Source: Epiperipatus broadwayi (lineage: Eukaryota > Onychophora > Udeonychophora > Euonychophora > Peripatidae). Taken from it: a stretch of DNA of 64,000 nt. The DNA lies in contig JAQFVV010012405.1 of the NCBI GenBank assembly GCA_028023455.1, forward strand, positions 12,137,423 to 12,201,422. Reading direction: 5' to 3'. The notes beneath the pieces are model-generated. The model saw only the letters and a program-made list of their open reading frames with translations, made no database searches and had not been told where the DNA came from. The translations under genes were made by a program, and so were the position numbers. Shown here in pieces: positions 33,801 through 46,215 of the stretch; positions within the stretch are counted from its first letter, which is position 1; each line of letters opens with the position of its first letter.

Positions 33801-36370
33801 AATAAATATTTATTAATCTAGCATTATTATATTAATAGTAAATTAGATATAAACTATAAAATCAATAAATGTCAATATATACACAGTACACCTTTAGCAT
33901 GGATAGTGATGGACTTTTATATAAGGATATGCCACAATAATCATCATAAATTTGTACCCACTATTTTGATTTACAATGTATTGCTCACTATTATAATTAT
34001 TAAAAATTTTTGAAAGTTTTTTTGAAAAACATCCACCATTTTTCAGTACAGTAAATATTATTCATTATACACTATACAATATTGTTTTGATTATAGAATT
34101 AGAATACAATTAATGTATCTTATTTTATTTTTATCTAATGACTTTACAAAATTGCTATGCTATCATTTATGACTTGTCCAAATTTAAAAGGATTTTCATT
34201 TTGAATGAATATTGAAAATAATGCTAGTTTTATTCAGCACATTAATTAGCATAGTTTGATCATGCACAACACAAAAAGTGCTAATATTTAATTGTAAAAT
34301 ATATATACTAGCTAAGCTATATTCATTCAATTAGTTTTGTGAATTAAAATTCATATGGATCTTATTTTGCCTGTTAGACCAAAGTACAATAAATGTAATA
34401 GTCATTGTAACTAAGTTATTTAAGAAAAAAATGATTTCATGCAATGTACAGCTATTAATCAACTTATCAACTTTATATGATCAAAGATTACTAAATGTAG
34501 GTTTAAAATAGCATGTACTCTTTCAATTTTAAATCAATAATCTCACAATTTGTTTGTAACTTACTCAAGATAATCAGTTTTCTCATAAACATATATTATT
34601 TTTTTTAAAAATAATTTAATAATTTACATATATTATTAGAGCTATAGCAGTCAACTATACATAACATTTTTTTTACCAACATTTTGTTTAATTTCACTGT
34701 ATTTATCTAAAAAAAATATGTTTATCGCTATAGATTATTTTCATCAATTATAAATAGAAATTTATTTTTAAACACACTTTTGTTTACTTTAATAATTTAC
34801 AAATTATTAATTTGAATTTTGTTTCAAAAGAAATTTTGTTGATAAAAACTTAGTATATTTCAGTAGAAATAAAGAAATAATTACGATATAAATACCTTTA
34901 TATATTTATAATTTTGTTAGAATTAGAAAAATTAAAAGATTACATTGTTAAACATACAATATTGTACTAAATATACTTGACAAAAAATAAGATATTGAAA
35001 AATTGTAGTTATAACATCTAACTATAGGTTGCAGCACTGTGAATAAATGACCATACATCTGGAGAAGTTTTTTTTTTTCTTCCTATGTGTACTTTAGTAA
35101 TTAAATTAAAACAAATGTAGTTTTAAAAAATGAATATATTATTACTGCTGATTCAGTAATTGACCAATCAAAAGTTGAAATTTTAACTCAATCTGCCAAT
35201 AGGAATTTTGAATACAGAAAGAATTTTAATATATTAGACTGTGAGTAGAGAATATGCTATATATATTTCTAATAATTAAATAATTACAATTATTATTATT
35301 ATTTTTGAAGACTTTAAAATAGCAGTTTACTTATAACTAATTAATTCAGATTGTGTTTAGATAATTGTTACATTTAATTAAATTTCAATATTATTTACAT
35401 TATAAAATTTTTTATTTTGAAAATGATATCTTTAATAATTGTCAAGCTAAAAAAATTTTAAGATTTATAATAATGAAAATGTAATGTTAGAGTAAAGAAA
35501 CAAAAGTGTTTATTTTTCATTAACTCTTTCTTTGAAAAAAATTATTTTTAACTGAACAATTTTTTTATTGGTCGAGTGAATTAAAGTTTTACAACTTTTG
35601 ATTGGTCAATTAACAAACTGAGCCATAAAAATATATTCATCTTTTAATATTATATTCATTTTAGTTTTGTTTGTAAAAAAGTATATTAATAATTTGCCAG
35701 ATTATAAAAGTGAATGAAAGTTTTTTTCAAAAATAAATTTCTATTTATAATTATAACAATATTCTATAGCAGCAGACATAAAAACATAGTTCCTAACAAG
35801 TTAAAAAAGTGCTGTGGGTATCAATCATTTCTTTCTCAATTTACGTTAGTGTAAAAGTAAAGAACTTTTTAGTAAAATCTTACTATTTTTTTAAAATAAC
35901 TATATTTTCAGCATATTTTAACAAAATATATTATATGTAAATAAATGTCAGAAAAATACTCTAAATTATTCATTTCTGTTTGAACATTAAATAAAGAGTT
36001 TGAGGCAATGAAAATTATTGATAGGTGTCAAAATTGTTGTTAGTGCTGGCTTAGTTTTCAATTTATGTTCATGTAAAAGTATACAATTTTTTTTACTAAA
36101 ATCTTACTATTTTTCTAAAATAACTATATTTTCCACATATTTTACCAAATAATTTATAATATATAAAAAAATACTTAAAAAATGCTTCTAAAATATACAT
36201 TTTCATTTTCAAATTAAAAACAAAGAAGTTGGAGTGGTAAAAATTATTGACCAGCAGTTTTTTTTTTGTCCAATGAGCAACAACCCATCAACACCAAGAT
36301 GTTCAACTTAGAATGGCCATTTTATTGATTTTTTACTTGTAAAATAATTCTAAAGAGGGTAGAATGTTAC
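30835..36370. repeat. Large composite of inverted and direct A/T-rich repeats
   Basis: The outer ends are inverted: GAATTATTTTACAAGTAAAAAATCAATAAAA is read near 30855 and in reverse near 36322-36355 (only key blocks quoted here: ATTATTTTACAAG and ATCAATAAAA). Inside, arms at about 31225-31490 and 34715-35240 (minus) and 32150-32420 and 35560-35790 (plus) share AAATAGAAATTTATTTTT and TTTTGATTGGTCAATT blocks. A roughly 220-bp unit is repeated in tandem at 35815-36045 and 36050-36260, with a third copy at 32430-32640. CCAAT/ATTGG motifs recur throughout. There is no ORF. The class is unknown; a nested or amplified non-autonomous DNA element is possible. Confidence 0.55.
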
Positions 36371-37240
36371 GATATTTTTGTAAGCTTTAAAATAAACATA
36401 AAAACAGTACCGTAGCTTGAAAAATGACAGTTTCCAAACAACTTAAAGCCATGACCATCCTGACATGAGCATATCTTTAAAAAAGGTTAAAAGAAATAAA
36501 CTTCTGTTATATTATAAGAAAAATAATATTTGGATGATTTTAAAAATATTTCAACTAAAAACTTAAATGTTTATCAATTTTATAGTAAAAATTTATCAAA
36601 TACACTATTATTTCTCTTGCTGTATGGTGTCATTTTAAATTTTTCCTTTAACACATGTTAAATGAAATATAAATTTAAACTGAATCCTAAAAGTTTATCA
36701 AATTTAGTATTATAATTGACTTTAATTATTATTATTCAAATGAGAAATTAAATATGTGGTTATAAATGAAATTTAATGAAGTTAAAATATATTTACAAAA
36801 TCAAATCAAAAACTATATTTTTCATTTTTTTTTTCAATTCTGTTATTTTTTAATCAGTGTAACTCTGTTTTTTCATTTTTACGATGTCATTAAAAATAGT
36901 TGCAATATAGATTTTCCATGCATTGTAAGCAAAAATGTATATGCTAGTAAAATTCTATACAGAAAAAGAAATCATGCAATATTTTTCGAGATTGGTGCAA
37001 TATTTGTTGATCTGTAAAATCACTTCAAACAAACTTTTACATTTACATAATAAAATATTTAAGAATTTTTAAAATTATTATCTACTTCATTTTTAACAGA
37101 TTATAGAAATATTATATTCTTCATGGTTTAGTACAGTGATAGAATAGTGAACTCTGAAGTTCAATATCATAGTTTATGAGCTCAGATCTGTCATTTCCAA
37201 TGCTCAAATTTATTATGAACTACCAAACAATAAAACAGTC
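36371..37240. other. A/T-rich DNA without recognised features
   Basis: An 83-codon open frame lies here, but its composition is what A/T-rich DNA gives by chance (F, I, K, N rich) and no family is recognised. Confidence 0.45.
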
Positions 37241-37307
37241 TATTCCTACTACTATTACAACTACCACTATTATTATTACTGCTACTAATGCTACTTGCTA
37301 CAACAAC

Positions 37308-37352
<45 letters not shown>

Positions 37353-37363
37353 CATCATCATCA

Positions 37364-37411
<48 letters not shown>

Positions 37412-37555
37412 TATTATTATTATTATAATATTTATAATAATAATAATAATAATAATATTGTTATTATCATTATTGTTATTGTTATTATTGTTGTAGCTTT
37501 TGTTATCATTATTATTGTTATTCTTGTTGTTATCATTATTATTATAACATTGCCA
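37241..37555. repeat. Compound trinucleotide microsatellite (ATT/ATC/ACT/GTT)
   Basis: A long ATT array with an ATC block near 37352-37366, an AAT-oriented inversion near 37425-37455 and GTT-interrupted ends. It creates spurious poly-Tyr, poly-Leu and poly-Ile frames. Confidence 0.95.
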
Positions 37556-38698
37556 TTTACATTTTATGACTTAATTAAAAGTATTGATATAAATATTAAA
37601 TAAGTAGTCTAATGGCTTTTTATTTATAAAAAAAAATTAGAGTTTTAAAAAGGATAGAGTCAGTCATTTGAACATAAAAATCAACTTATATAGGGTGAAG
37701 TATATATTTAAAACTTATTTATATTTATAAAGTTACTATATACAGTTGATAGTGATTTAATTACTAGTATTAAAATGCATAATTACACTTTATTTTATTT
37801 TAAATATTTATTTTTGTTAATTCTGTTTTCAGGATGTATTTCGTGAATGAAATATGTGTATCTCACTCTTTCATATTTTTAGATGTTTTATACTGAATTC
37901 AATAACTTGATCAAGAATATGATGTCTCATAGGTCACATGTCAAGTCAGGCTTGCATATGTAGTTGAAATAAAGTTGAATATGTATACTGCATGTATGGA
38001 TATGGAAAAGAAGATTAACTCTTAACAATTAGACAAGACTTGTAAAGAAAATAAGTATAAGGAGGATAATTTATGTATTAAATCTTTGTGTTAAAAATAT
38101 TGTTATAATTATTGCATGTTTATAACAATGAAGTTGAGATTATGTCTATGGAAAGCTAATACACTGAAGAATTTTAAATACCTATGGCAATGTCAAAGAT
38201 AGCCGATTGTTGTAGTTGACAATTGTGTTTCAGCGCCAAATATTTATTAAGTTTGTATTCAACATTTTAAATATATTATCTTTAATTTATGAGAAATTTT
38301 AACATTTTAGCAAATAATAACTTTGTTCATGAGATAGAATTTTAAAATATTTTTTTTTAACATTTACAAAAATTTGTGTTGGCTGTTAGTATATTCGCTT
38401 TTATTGAACTACGAAAACAAAGAATGACAAATCACTTTCTCTAGGCATTTATTACAGTATTATGTTGGATAAGTATAATAAGCAAGTTATACATATTTTT
38501 AGTAATTTGTGAAAATTCAGTATATATAGTTGTTGGTATAATAGTATAAAGCTAATTATTTATATATAATTTTAGATATAAATTAACATTTATAATCCAC
38601 CACACATTTATTAAACATATGAATGAAGTCATCTAAATAAGTCAAATTATAATTCCTAACTTTAAAGACAATTAATAATAACTATTAATGTATTTTCT
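37556..38698. other. A/T-rich DNA, nothing recognised
   Basis: No supported feature. Confidence 0.5.
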
Positions 38699-38809
38699 GG
38701 CAGTGAATGACATCACAGGTAGTTAATGACATCACAGATAGTGAATGACATCACTGGAAGTGAATGACATCACTGGAAGTGAATGACATCACTGGAAGCA
38801 AATGATATC
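38699..38809. repeat. 19-bp minisatellite with TGACATCA in nearly every unit
   Basis: About six units of consensus AAGTGAATGACATCACTGG. TGACATCA is kept in five of them; the last unit has TGATATCA. The octamer resembles CRE/AP-1 type bZIP sites, which may be coincidence. Confidence 0.85.
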
Positions 38810-40819
38810 AACGTTATAAGTGCAGAAAGATTGAAACTTTTAAATCAAATTGCTATAGTAAATGTACATACTTTGTGAAGAAGGAAATTTTTAGATAATT
38901 TTTTTTTTGGCAATAATAAAATTAAATAGTGCTTAAACACATTATAGAACCAGTTATTATCTTGTTTTTTTAAGCAATTTAATATAATATTTAAATTTTC
39001 TGTTTGTTTGTTTTTTATTACTATGAATAGTAGTAATAGCTTTATTTTCAATGTTAGTTTTCAGTAAATATACAAGTAATTATCAATTACTTTAACTAGA
39101 GGAGAAATAAGCATTTCAATTTCATATAAAATTTGAATTAATTAAAGTCACAAAACATATAATATTCTTCTTTACTGAAAGATACATACTGGTAACCTGG
39201 CATTTTAAACTATTTGACTTTTTCTACTCATGCTCAATTAATGTTTAACTCATATTTTAAGCATACAGCCACAAGAATTGGTGTAAATAAACATTATAAT
39301 ATTTTATAACAGGTATTTCAGTCAACCATATCTTTTTTAGTTAATCTACATTTTACATAGACCAATGGCACACATCACTGTCATACATTTATTTATGCTC
39401 AACACAAATTTACTTTATGAATGATAACTTTTACAAATATTTCTTTACATAACCACATTGGAAGCATAAATGATCACTTATGTTTTGATTTAGATAAAAA
39501 TTTATTGTATTTTATTTAATTTTGAATATAAACTTGGAAATTTAAAAAGCTTAAATGTATCTATAATATACCATCACATGATACCATTTCTTATATATCC
39601 TTTATACATGTGAATAATACTCTATTTTTTTTTTATTTTAGCAAGATGAATTCATCAGTCATGCATAACTTATATTTCATTTGAACAATCTATATTTGGG
39701 TAAATTACATTAGAGTCAAATGACTAATAAATGTAACATATTTTAGTTTTCATTTTTATTATCAGATGGCAGGAGTTATTAAAAAAATATTTTAGTTCAA
39801 ATGACAAATTACAGAGCTTAAATTACATAAAATGGTATCACTTCTCATTGTATTTGTTAATAAGAAATTTTTTTAAAGGTAATTTTTTAGTTTCAAGATA
39901 GTTTTTATATTTTGAAAAATTTTTTCTTTAAAAAGATATAAAATATTTCTTTATAATAATTATAAAATATATTACTATTAAGTGATGTTTTTAAAATAAT
40001 TTAAATTTATGTCAATGGAACAAAGTAAAAAAAATGTCTTACTTTAGTTGAATTTTAAAAAGTACACTTTATTTTTTTAATTTCTTAATTATAATTTACA
40101 GTTTTTACTACTTTTTCATTCTTTTAGCCACATTTAAAATTAAATTTAATTATTATTTTGCTAGAAAATAGTTTTATTTTGACAAAGACATTATTTATAT
40201 GAAGCCTATATATATTTAAAAATCAAATATTGCAAAGTTAGCCTAGATTTATTTAATAATTTTATCTGAGCAAGAATTAATTTTTTTTTTTAGAAATTTA
40301 CAATTTATCTCACTTCATTTATAATTAATTAACTCTTTAAATGTGTACTTTTTTGACAACATTAATGGCTCTTTAGGGTTATACTTGCAACTATTTATTT
40401 TAACCTTAAATTTATATTCTGCAATGTATAATAATTATTACATTATTTATTTGAAATATATCAGTTTTCAAATAAAAAACATCCCTAAAAAGAAAAATTT
40501 ACCTTTCAAGTATGTTAAACTGTATTATGTAATTATTCTTTTATAGTTGTTGATAAATATATTTTGTGATCAAAATAAAAGTGCTTTTAACTATATTTCC
40601 AAAATTTAAACACATCATTGTTAAGATATCAGAAAGTAATAAAATAGAACCAAGATTTCATATATAATTATTAAACATTATAAAAAATTATTGCTACAGT
40701 ATTAGAAAGACTTTTTTCAGCCAATCAGAATTTCCTGTTTTACAATATTACATTTCTCCTTACTTAAAATTTTAAATCAACCAACCAGTGTCTGAGAAAT
40801 CTAAAAATTAAATGGCATT
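38810..40819. other. A/T-rich DNA without coding features
   Basis: Near 40713-40740 a TTTCAGCCAATCAGAATTTC block matches, in inverse, a block near 31780 of the 30835-36370 composite. Nothing else is recognised. Confidence 0.45.
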
Positions 40820-41660
40820 TTTGCCCTATACTGAGAAATTTTGCTAACATCTTTTTTACAACATTAAAACTCACATATATATTTTTTCTAATATTTTAAT
40901 TTCACAAAAATTCAAAGGATGTCAGGATAATCAAATAAGCATGAATTTCAAAGTTTCTAAAACCATACCTTCTATGGCCAGTCATTGCATATTTGGTGAT
41001 CTCAAACTTTGCGCGATTATTTTAAAAAACTATTACGATGGTCTAAAAACTTGATTTTTTGGAATGTTTATGATTATTTTTGTATCATAGTTGTCTAATA
41101 ATTAGATATCATATATATATATATCTACATATTTATTTTTTACAGAAATGTTATATTTTTAAATATAAAAGAATATTTTTTTGCATAATGTTACCATAGA
41201 ATTATGGTCATGAGAAATACAACTGTCTAGAAATGTTGTAATTAAACAGTCTGTTATAACATTTAGTGTCATTGTAAAAATTATAAAAAAATTTTAAACT
41301 TTTTAAGTGTAAATTGATAGATTTAGTAGATATTAAAAATGATTCATTCAGATTTTTAAAACAAACATCAAACAAAGCAGATTTTATTCATTTTGCAAAT
41401 TGAATCAGCTCTATCTGAAATTTGATGATGTAACAGCAATTTGTTTTGTTTAAAATTTAATTTTTAAAATAATTTCAAAAAATCAAATGTGATGTTTTAA
41501 AGTTTTATTTCATTTCTAAACAAATATACATATCAAATGAGCTCAAATTTATTATATTCTGATAAATAATAATGGTTTAGTATCAAAGTGAAAGGTGAAA
41601 GATTAAATCTATTGAAATCTGTCAGAATGCTAGTGTAATACAAGAGAGTTAAAACTGAAT
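40820..41660 (+). repeat. Dispersed A/T-rich repeat A, long copy
   Basis: It has the same ordered blocks as 8865-9745 and 51048-51880, and its first 200 bases also match 4614-4810. No ORF. Confidence 0.75.
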
Positions 41661-41930
41661 ATTTTTTATTAAAATCTGAGATGTTATAAATATTTTTATT
41701 TTAAATTAATATTTTACAAATATCAAAAAAAAGAATTATGTGTATATAAACTACATAAAATTTATAATTTCCATTTTCAAAGTTATACAAGCAAAAGAAG
41801 GGCTCTCACAACTGTTCTCAGAGCCGGAAAATAAAGAATCTACCACTTAACAATATTTTTGACTCATTTGTATTATGTTCTCTGAATGGCACTAACATCG
41901 ATGGACTTTTTTCTAAAATTTATATATATA
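41661..41930. other. Unassigned DNA
   Basis: Nothing recognised. Confidence 0.45.
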
Positions 41931-41972
41931 ATGAGTTTGCCAATAGCTTTTAACAAGCTTTTCAGAATATTC

Positions 41973-42012
41973 CCAATCTCAGACCAGTTTCTTCTTCTGG
42001 ATTCCTCAGTGA
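41973..42012 (-). ncRNA. Hammerhead-like motif, left arm
   Basis: CTGAGGA at 42009-42003, GAAA at 41991-41988, then CTGGTC with the UC site at 41983-41982. Stem II is disrupted (ATCCAGAAGAA), so activity is doubtful. Confidence 0.35.
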
Positions 42013-42451
42013 TGTGCTAGGATATTCAAGTATTAGATTTAAAATACCAAATAAAACCCAGTACTTTATCTAATAGTTAACTATTAAGTAGAAAATCTGA
42101 AATTTTTAGACATTCATATGCCTTCAAATCCATCTATCTAACTTAAATAACCATGTAGAATTGAATTAAGTTCAGATACACCATATATTAATAGCTTTAG
42201 CAATATAAAATCGCCAAAGCCTTAATAGCAAAAAATTACTATTAAGACTTTGGCAATTTTATATTGCTAAAGCTACTAATATATAATGTATCTGAACTTA
42301 GTTCAGTCCCATATGGCTATGTTAGTGAAATATCTGGATTTGAAGACATGCAGATGTCTGAAAGTTTTAGATTTTCTACTTAATAGTTAACCATTAGATA
42401 AAGTGCTGGATTTGATCTGGTATTTTAAATATGATGCTTGAATATCATAGC

Positions 42452-42495
42452 AGTTCACTGAGGAAGCCAGTAGGAGAAACCGGTCTGGGGTTGGG
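42452..42495 (+). ncRNA. Hammerhead-like motif, right arm
   Basis: CTGAGGA at 42458-42464, GAAA at 42476-42479, and a UC cleavage site at 42484-42485. Stem III is the very short ACCGGT and stem I is TTCA/TGGG with wobbles. Stem II is only CC/GG around AGTA. Core bases intact but helices marginal. Confidence 0.4.
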
Positions 42496-42639
42496 GATAT
42501 TCTGAAAGCTTGTTAAGAGCTATTGGCAATCTCATTAGATAACATTTGTAATACAAGCATGTTAAATTAGGTCATGTGATATATAACTTAATTTCTTTGA
42601 TATATATATATAATATTATAAATCGATGACTGTATTTCT

Positions 42640-43731
42640 TCAAAATAATATACGCAAATTTATAAATAAATATTTAAAAATACAGTATTTAAAAGCTTAT
42701 AAAAATATAACCGTCACTTAGGAGCGATTTCAACTAACTTGTAGCTTTGTCAACTATCACGTTTAAAATGTCAGCTTTCCCATAATTCTATGATGTCAAC
42801 TTTCCCATAATTCTGTGATCTTAATGTTTGCTGCTTACCTATTAACCAAATGTTGCTTGTATTTACATATCAACATCGCCTCTTTAATTTTCCTTTTATT
42901 ATTATTTCATTCAATTTTCAATATTTTTACGTTGTTATAATTAAAATCGAAACCATATATAGATGATTTATTATGGTCATAAAAGACAGAAGCTGATAAA
43001 TTATCATTATTTTTAAATTATACTATTAAAAATTTTACTTATAAATATAAAAATAATAATAGTGTTAATTCTTCTGATAAAAAATTGTGGATATCAATAC
43101 CATATATTTCAAATCAACAGGCAAGTTTCATTAAGAAAATTTATAAAGGAATATGTGATATTGCATTTTATGCACCACCTACATTAAATAAATTAATAAA
43201 CAATTCAAAGGATAAAACTTTATTTACAAATAAAAGTTGTATCATTTACAAATGGACATGTGGGTGTGGCCGTGGATATATAGGTGAATCGAGGTGCACA
43301 TTGGAAAAAAGAACAAAGGAACACTTATTGTTATTTAAAAGGGTTCAAAATACAAAACAAAATTTTAAAAATAATGATAATTTATCAGCTTCTGTCTTTT
43401 ATGACCATAATAAATCATGTATATATGGTTTCGATTTTAATTATAACAATGTAAAAATATTGGAAATTGAAAGAAATAATAATAAAAGGAAAATTAAAGA
43501 GGCGATGTTGATATGTAAATACAAGCAACATTTGGTTAATAGGCAAGCAGCAAACATTAAGATCACAGAATTATGGGAAAGTTGACATCATAGAATTATG
43601 GGAAAGCTGACATTTTAAACGTGATAGTTGACAAAGCTACAAGTTAGTTGAAAGTGCTCCTATGTGACGGTTATACATATATTTTTTATAAGCTTTTAAA
43701 TACTGTATTTTTAACTATTTATTTATAAATT

Positions 43732-43745
<14 letters not shown>
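42640..43745 (+). mobile_element. Penelope-like element fragment with inverted copy of its own 3' end
   Basis: The right part (43364-43745) carries the end of the GIY-YIG ORF and the 3' untranslated region. The left part (42640-43017) is its inverted complement, joined to the ORF side at TTATTTTTAAA. Both arms include a doubled 24-bp block (AGAATTATGGGAAAGTTGAC type) and CGTGATAGTTGACAAAGC. Inverted partial copies fused to a 5'-truncated element are a recognised habit of Penelope-like elements. An AT array adjoins the right end. Confidence 0.8.
43085..43585 (+). pseudogene. GIY-YIG endonuclease domain of a Penelope-like element (5'-truncated)
   Basis: The reading frame stays open upstream of the first ATG (43085), so this is the C-terminal part of a longer protein whose reverse-transcriptase domain is missing. 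Residues about 57-82 read IYKWTCGCGRGYIGESRCTL, a GIY-YIG-type start with a nearby cysteine cluster. They are followed by KRTKEH (catalytic Arg/Lys-His block), a DHNKS segment and the conserved IERNNNKRKIKEAMLI near residues 127-142. This order is that of the endonuclease that follows the RT in Penelope-like elements, where it nicks target DNA. The frame is intact to its TGA stop at 43583-43585, so the domain looks recently decayed rather than ancient. Without an RT it cannot transpose by itself. Confidence 0.8.

Positions 43746-43783
<38 letters not shown>
43733..43783. repeat. (AT)n microsatellite
   Basis: About 24 AT units at the 3' boundary of the Penelope-like element. Confidence 0.95.
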
Positions 43784-43787
<4 letters not shown>

Positions 43788-44639
43788 TAGTTTCTGCTGT
43801 CAAATAAATACAAAACTGGAAAACTAATGCTACAGATAGCCATAAGAAATTGAATTTAATCTAAAAGCAACTAGAGCATTACTACACAGATACAAGGTTT
43901 AATTTTTATATGTGAGTGAGTTAATAATTTATATTGTAAAATCTGGACTAACTGGGAAATCTGGTTGGCAAAATTCTGTTATTCTATTCATTTGTTTAAA
44001 ATGTGACAACAAGCATTTATATAAATAGCATGTTATAGAGATATAACTTATAATAATATAAATGTGAGACTTTAAATACCACTCACTATTACAGATGTGG
44101 CTAAGTTCATTGTTAATAAAAGCCACTTATATTATTTTTCACACATTCGTCAATATTCAGGAACACCAATAATCACTTTTGAAACTAATTTTGGTAGGAA
44201 TTATACAGGCCATCAAATATTGAAACACTTCTTGCCAAATAAATTGCATGATACAATCTACATTAATTATTCCTTTGACTAGTATCCTTTAAAAGCTAAA
44301 AATTTAATGGTTCAAATAATTTGCTTTTAATTATTTTTAAAATATTTTTAAAATAAAATATTTTAATATAGACATATATTATACTACTACAGACTAATAA
44401 TATAACAGTTTTGAAAAATAGCAATGAATACAAATAATCATAATATGTTAAGATTCAAATAGAATGATCTGGGAGATCATGATATTTTCAAGCCACACTT
44501 GTGACCTACTTTTGCTCCATTAGCTTAAATGCACTTATCCATAATAAATATTTAACTTCTTAAATACAATATAATTTAGATCGTAGTTATATTTTAAATA
44601 GTTGAATTTCATTGTTAATATGATTCTTATTATGTCCCC
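43784..44639. other. Unassigned A/T-rich DNA
   Basis: Short overlapping frames on both strands (about 43929-44282) show no recognisable family. Confidence 0.4.
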
Positions 44640-46215
44640 CTCAGAAATTTCTCGGCTTCCCCCTAGCCTTCCCCCCATCCATTATGAGAAGAGAACTCCA
44701 AGCTTCCTTATTAGCTAAGGTCAATTCTACAATAACATCACTATCTAAGGTCTACCTGTCCTTATTGGGGAAGGTAGCATTACTTAATGCTATATTATTG
44801 CCCCAAATAACATATTATCTAGCAGGATTTTCCCCCACATGCAAGTTTATCCAAAAAATTGAAACCTTATGCAGAAAACTTTGGTGAGGAGGCACGACTC
44901 CCATCATCAGCCTCAACATATTACAAAAACCCAAAGTTTTTAATGGCCTTAGCCTTCACTCATTGAAGATTTTTTACCTCCAATGAACTCATAATATACT
45001 ATTCAAGATTTTTAAGGATAATCCCGATATGGAGTGCCCTTCCCCAAGGAGAAGATAGAGCTTACCGATCGACCTCTGCTAAGATTAAAAAGCATTTGGC
45101 TACAAAAGCAAGTTACAGTGATTTTTCAAAACTTCCAGTCATCGGGTCCCCTTTTTCAGGGGAAATGATCATATTGGGAAGTTTATCAATTAATGTTTCT
45201 CGGGAAAACTAAATCTGTTAATATACTTCCAATAGGAATTGCTCGATTTTCCAAATTAACAAAATTCATCAAACTGATTCCAAAATTAGTTGATTTTTTA
45301 ATAAAAATCATCCTTGGAGCACTCCCCACTGGGGCCTTTCTCCGTTACCAAAGGGGTTACAACATCAACCCCCTTCATCCCCTATGTAACAAACAGGAGG
45401 AGTCAGTTGGCCACATTTTGGATCAATGTGATTCATGGACTTATATCCATAATATAGCATTAGACCAGATAAATGGCAATGACCCAGCTAACATTTCTCT
45501 TAATGCAGCAGTTAAAAAGGGTCAATTTGGAACAATAAGACTGACTACTTTCATTAGCTTCTCAATTTGGACTGCCAGATGTAGCATGATATTTGGTCAT
45601 GGCTGTGATGACTTGATGATAAATTAATTTTTCAAATCCCTCTACTAGATAAAAGATGAGGATAAATGAACTTGTCAGTCTTGGATAATTGACCAAACCT
45701 GGAGCCAGATGAGGCTAGAGTACTAATTCATGTATCTCTTAGGCCTAAAACTTGAACTTTCTCCCATCCACTGAACAAATAATATATCCCATCTTTCACT
45801 TAAGAATAATCTAACTTTAACTACGAAGATCTTTCATACATACTATACAATTAACTTACCTATATCAACTTGTAAATATTGTTATAGTCCTCGTTACTCT
45901 TTGGGCCAGGATAATCATTAATCAATGGAATTTCCAAACCTTATACATAAGTTTAGCTCATGACACATTGCCTTAAGGCATTAATATCATCCTTGATTTT
46001 ATTTATATTTATTTATGTTTCTTTCATACTTGCATTAATTAACCATCATGAGTTTCTTATGCTGCTTTTAAGACAAAATGATTGATCTAATACAAATTTT
46101 GATATTTCTATATACATGGCTTGCATACCACATTTATATGTATACATAATTTTATGCTATCATTGATTGCTTTTGTATCCACTCTAATATGTAAATAAAG
46201 TGTTAATTTTGAAAG
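44640..46215 (+). pseudogene. LINE 3' half (post-RT thumb and C-terminal zinc region)
   Basis: Positions 44684-44887 encode a thumb-like segment: SLSKVYLSLLGKVALLNAIL, then PQITYYLAGFSP and IETLCRKLW. A stop follows, then GGTTPIISLNILQKPK...GL in the same frame, a pattern common to L1/Tx1-type and related LINEs. Positions 45193-45627 encode the C-terminal part: GALPTGAFLRYQRGYNINPL, then a C..C...GHIL..C zinc-like cluster and a W.AR..MIFG segment. Stops and shifts break the whole. The 3' end has AATAAAG at about 46192. The elements at 58200-59268 and 59394-60340 have the same layout (LPTAHFIRFRR..., C..C...HL...C) and appear to be the same family. Confidence 0.8.

Larger units (their letters stand above)
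41931..42535. mobile_element. Foldback element, hammerhead-like family, copy 3
   Basis: Inverted arms meet near 42232 in a tight palindrome (GCTTTAGCAATATAAAATCG and its inverse). The outer ends are ATGAG(A/T)TTGCCAATAGCT. Each arm carries a hammerhead-like motif: plus strand at 42452-42495 and minus strand at 42012-41973. Inner blocks (CTCAGTGATG...ATTCAA, CAGTACTT) match the foldback at 3816-4292. It ends about 100 bp before the Penelope-like element. Confidence 0.75.

Noticed and set aside
36766-37017. 83-codon open frame
   Set aside because: Composition typical of A/T-rich chance frames; no motif or family resemblance.
37176-37603. Open frames of poly-Tyr, poly-Leu and poly-Ile
   Set aside because: They are translations of the trinucleotide array, not genes. 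The same applies to frames at 47422-47634, 59232-59447 and 60181-60588.
38699-38809. CRISPR array
   Set aside because: Units are contiguous without unique spacers, and the genome is eukaryotic.
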